Source: Planctomycetaceae bacterium (GTDB taxonomy: Bacteria > Planctomycetota > Planctomycetia > Planctomycetales > Planctomycetaceae). Taken from it: a stretch of DNA of 6,650 bases. Numbering within the stretch: the stretch's first letter is position 1; each line of letters begins with the position of its first letter. The position numbers and the translations under genes were made by a program. Positions 1 through 4,093 of this stretch are shown in pieces. The notes below the pieces were generated by a model. That model saw only the letters and a program-made list of their open reading frames with translations, made no database searches and was not told the origin of the DNA. Location: contig JAGQQQ010000372.1 of NCBI GenBank assembly GCA_020426125.1, forward strand, positions 1-6,650, in the 5' to 3' direction.

Positions 1-1
1 T

Positions 2-349
2 CGGCGATTGCTCATTTCCTCTCAGACGAAATGGCTCCGGCTCGGCGCGGTTCTCGGCGTTGGCGCCCTCATCTTCGGCGTCCTGATTTCGTTGTTCAAG
101 CTCACTCAGTGGCTGGTCGATCCTCAATTCGTCATGGTTCCCGGATGGATCTCGCTGTTCTTGGGACTGATGTTCTTTGGCGGGTTAAACTCTTTGTTTT
201 TGAGCATTATTCTGGAATATCTGGGCGTTCTGGTCTCGCGCTCTCTGGGGAAGCCGACCTATTTCATCGTCGACCGTTCCAGTGACAAGATACTTCTTCA
301 AGCCTTTGAGATGGATCGTGAACGGGAGAAGGCTCTTGTTACTACTTGA
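2..349 (+). CDS. Family 2 glycosyltransferase (polyprenyl-phosphate sugar synthase type), C-terminal part only
   Basis: The reading frame is open to the left edge, so only about the last 115 residues are present and the catalytic GT-A domain lies outside the window. What is visible is the membrane tail typical of GtrB/DPM1-like GT2 enzymes. There are two hydrophobic helices separated by a short loop with PGW, then FFGG, then LEYLGVLVSRSLGKPTY, which matches the family pattern 'GG-x(n)-GEYLGR...RP-Y' at the end of the second helix. A short charged tail (DREREKAL) follows. Enzymes of this type move a sugar from a nucleotide donor to undecaprenyl or dolichyl phosphate on the cytoplasmic face, and the product serves GT-C transferases such as the one encoded at 1310-2929. 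The stop codon lies inside the start of the next gene, suggesting co-translation. The family call is based on the tail only, and the sugar is unknown. Confidence 0.8.
   Translation, partial: RRLLISSQTKWLRLGAVLGVGALIFGVLISLFKLTQWLVDPQFVMVPGWISLFLGLMFFGGLNSLFLSIILEYLGVLVSRSLGKPTYFIVDRSSDKILLQAFEMDREREKALVTT
324..332 (+). promoter_or_regulatory. Shine-Dalgarno sequence that decides the TTG start of the SDR gene
   Basis: The purine run GGGAGAAGG lies inside the end of the GT2 gene. Its GGGAG core ends 7 nt before TTG 336. The in-frame alternatives, GTG 282 and GTG 318, have no comparable sequence at a suitable distance, and there is no in-frame ATG between them and the nucleotide-binding motif. 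This favours TTG 336, but it is an inference from spacing alone. Confidence 0.5.
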
Positions 350-1295
350 ACACCATGAACCACGGCTGAGCCGAATTATCGCGATTTTTGGACTGGGGCT
401 GATTGGTCGCAGCATCGTCAACGCCCTGTCTGGACATGTCTCCGATGGGCGCACCTTTCCGTTAACGTGGAATGATCCGACCGAGCAGTGTTGGCAATGG
501 GCTTCGATCGTCCAGGAATTGGAGATGCGAATTGCTCGCACGCCATCGCACATTCCGACGGAAGTTCACTTCCTCTGGGCCGCCGGGAGTGCGGGATTCC
601 TCGCGACAGAATCGGAAGTCGAGGGGGAGTTTCAAAATTTCGAGAGAGTCGTGGATCAATTGGACGCGTTGAAAAAGCGTTCGCCGAAAGTGAGTGTTTG
701 CTTATCGCTTGTGAGTTCTGTGGGAGGGTTATTCGAAGGACAACGAAATATCAATAGTGACTCTCCCATTGTGCCGATGCGTCCGTATGGAGATTTGAAA
801 CACCGCCAAGAACGACTGGCACTCGCACTTCAAAATGAGGTCAGCGTCCGGATCTACCGTGTCTCGACAGTAATCGGTCCCGTGTCGTCCAGGGGACGGC
901 AAGGCCTGGTCGCCAAGCTGGTACGAAACGGACTGAATCATTCCGAGACCGTAATCTTTGGGACATTATACACTCTTCGGGATTATGTCTGGTGCGAAGA
1001 CGTGGGGCGATATATTGCCGAAGCGATTCTGAAGCCACAAACGAAGGAATGTCTCCAGACACTGGCCGCTGGCAAGCCGACTTCTATTTCCGAGGTGATC
1101 GCGCATGTGGAATCAGCGCTCAATCGCAGGCTTTACGTGCGGAATGTTCCATTGAAGTCCAATGCATCCGATATTACGGTGTCATCTCGTGTCCTTCCCG
1201 ATGGATGGTACCCTCGGGATCTGGTGACGAGCATCGCGATGGTCGTCCATCGCGCATCGGTTGGATCACTCAAGTCGGACTCGATTCTGTTGTAA
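336..1295 (+). CDS. NAD-dependent epimerase/dehydratase (extended SDR family)
   Basis: From TTG 336 the protein has 319 residues, the usual length for an extended short-chain dehydrogenase/reductase such as a nucleotide-sugar epimerase or dehydratase. Visible motifs, numbered from that start, are: the dinucleotide-binding GLGLIG at 19-24 after a short beta strand; Ser127/Ser128 at the catalytic serine position; the catalytic pair in YGDLK, Tyr151 and Lys155; RVSTVIGP, equivalent to the usual 'R..NVYGP'; and RDYVWCEDV from Arg215, matching the family's RDYVHVDDV. These features support a cytoplasmic NAD(P)-dependent enzyme acting on a sugar nucleotide or similar substrate. The substrate cannot be read, and the His of RDYVHV is replaced by Cys. 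The gene overlaps the GT2 gene by 14 nt and ends 14 nt before the GT39 gene, so it probably sits in the same operon and modifies a donor sugar. Translation could instead begin at GTG 318 or GTG 282. Confidence 0.85.
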   Translation: MLLLEHHEPRLSRIIAIFGLGLIGRSIVNALSGHVSDGRTFPLTWNDPTEQCWQWASIVQELEMRIARTPSHIPTEVHFLWAAGSAGFLATESEVEGEFQNFERVVDQLDALKKRSPKVSVCLSLVSSVGGLFEGQRNINSDSPIVPMRPYGDLKHRQERLALALQNEVSVRIYRVSTVIGPVSSRGRQGLVAKLVRNGLNHSETVIFGTLYTLRDYVWCEDVGRYIAEAILKPQTKECLQTLAAGKPTSISEVIAHVESALNRRLYVRNVPLKSNASDITVSSRVLPDGWYPRDLVTSIAMVVHRASVGSLKSDSILL

Positions 1296-1309
1296 TTGAC
1301 GCTTGCATC

Positions 1310-2929
1310 ATGAACGCCGCTGGAAAAACCTTAGTTGAAATTGTCTTAGTCGGTGTTGTCCTCCTGGTTGCATTGGCCGTCAGAATGGCTCATCTGGGCG
1401 ATGCGAGCATGTGGTATGACGAATCGTTTAGCTATTTGCTGACGCAGAAACTTTCTTGGGGAGAAATGTTTCACGCTCTGCGAAATGATGTCCACGCCCC
1501 ACTCTACTTTGTCCTGCTTCGCCTCTGGGGAAACCTGTTTGGAGAGTCCATCGTCACCTTGCGAACATTTTCTGTTGTTTCCGGAGTGATGACCGTTGGC
1601 GGTGTTTACCTGCTCACGAGGGATCTCTTTCGAACCCCTGCGGATGATCCCCGCAAACGAGAGTTCTACGCGCTGGGTTCGGGGGGATTTTCTGCCCTTC
1701 TCCTGGCGCTGGCATCGTCGCATGTTCGATGGTCGCAAGATGCGAAAATGTACTCGCTCGGGACGGCGTTCGTCGTTTGGGGAGTTTGGTGCCTGGTCCG
1801 GGCTCTTCAGGCCGAGGACCATCGGGCTAAGCACTGGCTCGCGGCTTGGGCTTTGTTTCGAACAGCAAGCCTTTATACCCACAATTATGCGATTTTCACA
1901 TTCGCCGCGGAGTGTGTTGTGCTCGCCGTTCTGCTGTTGTTTCAATCGGGATTTCGACCGGCAGAACTTCTCGCAAATCGCCGATCCCGCTGGGTCGGAT
2001 TCGCGGTGCTGAGCATAATTGTCGCTTATTCGTTGTGGGTTCCGACATTGCTGAATCAGGTCCGCCGCGTCAAGGCGGATTATTGGATCTCAAAAGTGGA
2101 TGGATGGTCGATCCCGTATTGCCTTGACGAGTTGATGTTCCCCAGCGTGAACTCATCTCTTCAACGGGGGCGCTCCCTGATCGTCGTGGCCGTCATTTGC
2201 CTGTTGTGCGTTTGGCTGATTCGACAGAGGAAGTGGACGGAGTGGTTGCTCATGAGCCTGATTCTGATGCCGATCTTTCTGGCCACCACATTTTCGGTGG
2301 CGTTTGCTTCGATCGCCACTCCCCGTTACTTCCTGTTTGCGACCGTCTTTCTCCCGGTCGCGGCGAGCCTATTCCTCTGGAGATCCTTTCCGTTCGACAT
2401 TTGCCTGGGGGCGTCGGTGTTGCTCATTGCCAATGTGGGTTATCTGCACTGGAAGTTTGTCGAAAGCCATCAGTATGCGAGTAGTCAAGGCACGCGAGGG
2501 GCAGCCGAGTTTGCCATTGAGAAGTTGAAGGAAGGTGAAACACTGTTGGTGACAAACACCGGAATCTATTCCAGCGTTCAATACTACACGCAAGGCAAGA
2601 CCGTCCCTGTCTTGTTGCGAAGTGAAGAGGACCTGCCACACTACCTGGGAGGACCGGTGATAGGAACGATGAAGGAAGTCCGTACTTGGGAACTGGATGG
2701 GACTCCTTTGAACGAACTTTGGGTAATCAGTTCGACCGCCTTCGCGATTGTTCCGGAAGCTCATGCACGCCTGTCGAACGAGTGGTCACAGGATCCCGAT
2801 TCTTCCCGGGTTTTCAAGGAAATCTACGACTGGCAGGGATTCGTGACGGTGGAAAGATATACTCGAAGTGTCCCCACGGATGCGGACGACCAACATCTCG
2901 GCCATCTGAGCCGACTGGAGGCGCGATGA
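1310..2929 (+). CDS. GT39/PMT_2-type polytopic membrane glycosyltransferase
   Basis: The 539-residue product begins with a hydrophobic helix (about 8-28), followed by the signature first extracytoplasmic loop: GDASMWYDESFSYLL with Asp37-Glu38, then NDVHAPLYFVLLRLW. In the GT39/ArnT/PMT class this acidic pair is near the catalytic centre. Further family signs are HVRWSQDAKMYSL at 138-150 and YTHNYA at 189-194. Several membrane helices continue to about residue 382, then a soluble, probably extracytoplasmic tail of about 155 residues. The enzyme would take a sugar from a polyprenyl-phosphate carrier and add it to a lipid, glycan or protein outside the cytoplasm; the GT2 upstream could supply that carrier. 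The frame is open further upstream, to at least 992, but that part overlaps the SDR gene and resembles nothing, whereas ATG 1310 starts just before the first helix. No strong ribosome binding site is seen, so re-initiation after the SDR stop 14 nt away is likely. The acceptor is unknown. Confidence 0.88.
   Translation: MNAAGKTLVEIVLVGVVLLVALAVRMAHLGDASMWYDESFSYLLTQKLSWGEMFHALRNDVHAPLYFVLLRLWGNLFGESIVTLRTFSVVSGVMTVGGVYLLTRDLFRTPADDPRKREFYALGSGGFSALLLALASSHVRWSQDAKMYSLGTAFVVWGVWCLVRALQAEDHRAKHWLAAWALFRTASLYTHNYAIFTFAAECVVLAVLLLFQSGFRPAELLANRRSRWVGFAVLSIIVAYSLWVPTLLNQVRRVKADYWISKVDGWSIPYCLDELMFPSVNSSLQRGRSLIVVAVICLLCVWLIRQRKWTEWLLMSLILMPIFLATTFSVAFASIATPRYFLFATVFLPVAASLFLWRSFPFDICLGASVLLIANVGYLHWKFVESHQYASSQGTRGAAEFAIEKLKEGETLLVTNTGIYSSVQYYTQGKTVPVLLRSEEDLPHYLGGPVIGTMKEVRTWELDGTPLNELWVISSTAFAIVPEAHARLSNEWSQDPDSSRVFKEIYDWQGFVTVERYTRSVPTDADDQHLGHLSRLEAR
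2917..2921 (+). promoter_or_regulatory. Shine-Dalgarno sequence for the DUF1559 gene
   Basis: GGAGG lies inside the last codons of the GT39 gene, only 4 nt before ATG 2926. The spacing is short, but the stop TGA 2927-2929 overlaps the start, so terminating ribosomes would already be at the site. Confidence 0.5.
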
Positions 2930-3900
2930 GACATCGGAGATCGGGATTCACATTGATTGAACTTTTGGTTGTGATTGCCATTATCGGGATTCTTGTCGCC
3001 CTCTTGCTGCCGGCCGTGCAAAGCGCTCGGGAGGCCGCGAGGCGTGCGAACTGTCGCAGCCATCTCAAACAATTCGGTCTGGCCCTGCACAATTATCACG
3101 ACGTTTATCGCCAGCTTCCCATCGGTTCGGGGTGGGCGGCACCCGGAAGATACGCTTTTGATGCGGGAAGCCATCGCAAGGGGGGAATTCAAGTGAAGCT
3201 GCTTCCGTATTTGGATCAGTCGCCGTTTTACAATCAGATCGATTTTCGGCAGGACGTCGTAGCACAATTTGAGTCCGATGAGGAAATGCGAACGCGGATA
3301 ATTCCCGTCTTTCTTTGCCCCAGCGATACGCACAACGGAGCGACAGTCTGGAATGACATCTCGCGGGCTCAATGCAATTATGGTCCAAGCCAGGGAGCCC
3401 AATTGATGGAGTCGAACAACAACTCGTGTACGATTTTCCCTGGAAATCACTTTGGGACGGGAGGAATTCGATACGGCGACTCCGCGGACTCCAGCGTCAT
3501 CTCTGGCTTATTCGGCAGGTCAGTCTGGTCGGCGCGAATTGCCGACATTACGGATGGGACCTCAAACACGATCGCCATGGGGGAAATTCGCGTCAAATGT
3601 AGCGATCACCCCTATAGCCTCGGTTGGTATGCCACTCAGACTTGGCTCTTGTCCACATCCGTCCCGATCAATTATCCAACCTGTCCCGAAGAAGGGGAGG
3701 GGAACGACGATATTCCTCCTACGGACTGCCACTCATGGAGCAACTGGACGACGTCTCAAGGATTCAAGTCTCTTCATTCCGGGGGGGCAAATCTCCTGTT
3801 GGCCGACGGTTCGGTTCATTTCATCAGCGAGAATATCGATTTTCAGATATGGCAGCGACTGGGAGATCGGCGAGATGGGAACCCTGTTGACGCATTCTGA
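2926..3900 (+). CDS. DUF1559 protein with prepilin-type N-terminal signal and H-X9-DG motif
   Basis: This is a 324-residue protein of the planctomycete DUF1559 family (PF07596). It starts MRHRRSG, then FTLIELLVV. A prepilin peptidase would cut after Gly7, leaving Phe8 as the first mature residue and Glu12 at the conserved +5 position, followed by a single hydrophobic helix (about 8-29) ending AVQSAREAARR. Other hallmarks are ALHNYHDVYRQLP, FLCPSD with Cys131, DGTSNT at 210-215, and the C-terminal H-X9-DG motif with His284, Asp294 and Gly295. The protein is therefore probably anchored by its helix like a pseudopilin, with the large domain outside the cytoplasmic membrane. The molecular role of the family is not established. 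The start is fixed by the signal peptide; the frame is open to 2686, but that part is a shadow of the GT39 gene. The ATGA overlap with the GT39 gene implies translational coupling. The length is normal and nothing is missing. Confidence 0.95.
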   Translation: MRHRRSGFTLIELLVVIAIIGILVALLLPAVQSAREAARRANCRSHLKQFGLALHNYHDVYRQLPIGSGWAAPGRYAFDAGSHRKGGIQVKLLPYLDQSPFYNQIDFRQDVVAQFESDEEMRTRIIPVFLCPSDTHNGATVWNDISRAQCNYGPSQGAQLMESNNNSCTIFPGNHFGTGGIRYGDSADSSVISGLFGRSVWSARIADITDGTSNTIAMGEIRVKCSDHPYSLGWYATQTWLLSTSVPINYPTCPEEGEGNDDIPPTDCHSWSNWTTSQGFKSLHSGGANLLLADGSVHFISENIDFQIWQRLGDRRDGNPVDAF

Positions 3901-3971
3901 TTCCCATGGGACACATCATATCTTCTCGTACTCAACGTTCTTCTGATTGGTTTCGTATTAGGGGGCTGTTG

Positions 3972-3997
3972 AATCACCGCTTGGGACTCGCGTGATT
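3972..3997 (+). terminator. Weak hairpin, possible transcription attenuator
   Basis: AATCACCGC (3972-3980) pairs with GCGTGATT (3990-3997) with one bulged C and a 9-nt loop. It lies about 70 nt after the DUF1559 stop. No run of T follows, so a standard Rho-independent terminator is not supported. The heptamer TTGAATC also occurs at 3969-3975 and 3997-4003, flanking the hairpin. It may be chance. Confidence 0.2.
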
Positions 3998-4084
3998 TGA
4001 ATCCTCTGCACGTAGAACGAATCTGTTTGGCACCTCGCTTTGCGCACATCCTCTCGAATGTTGCCCCTTCTGACGATAGCACGT

Positions 4085-4088
4085 GGAG
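4085..4088 (+). promoter_or_regulatory. Ribosome binding site for the GT-C fusion gene
   Basis: GGAG sits 5 nt before ATG 4094. An in-frame TAG (4091-4093) comes immediately before the ATG, so no upstream extension is possible and this start is well supported. Confidence 0.65.
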
Positions 4089-4093
4089 ACTAG

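Larger units (their letters stand above)
3901..4093 (+). other. 193-nt intergenic region between the DUF1559 gene and the GT-C fusion gene
   Basis: This is the only sizeable gap in the window. It holds no convincing coding frame, tRNA or promoter that I can read. A small imperfect hairpin is listed separately at 3972-3997, and a ribosome binding site lies at its right end. The break suggests that the downstream gene may have its own promoter, but no good -35/-10 pair is visible. Confidence 0.5.

Noticed and set aside
992..1309. N-terminal extension of the GT39 frame
   Set aside because: It overlaps the SDR gene in another frame and resembles no domain; ATG 1310 starts directly before the first membrane helix.
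1346..1945. 199-codon open frame on the - strand
   Set aside because: It is antisense to the GT39 gene; composition is polar and basic without motifs, typical of the reverse of a membrane protein gene.
2686..2925. N-terminal extension of the DUF1559 frame
   Set aside because: A prepilin signal must lie at the N-terminus, which fixes the start at ATG 2926; the upstream part is a shadow of the GT39 gene.
2824..3450. 208-codon open frame on the - strand
   Set aside because: It lies opposite the unmistakable DUF1559 gene and has no family-like features.
3997..4025. Possible sigma70-like promoter (TTGAAT, 17-nt spacer, AATCTG)
   Set aside because: The -10 match is poor and planctomycete promoter consensus is not well enough known to me to support it.
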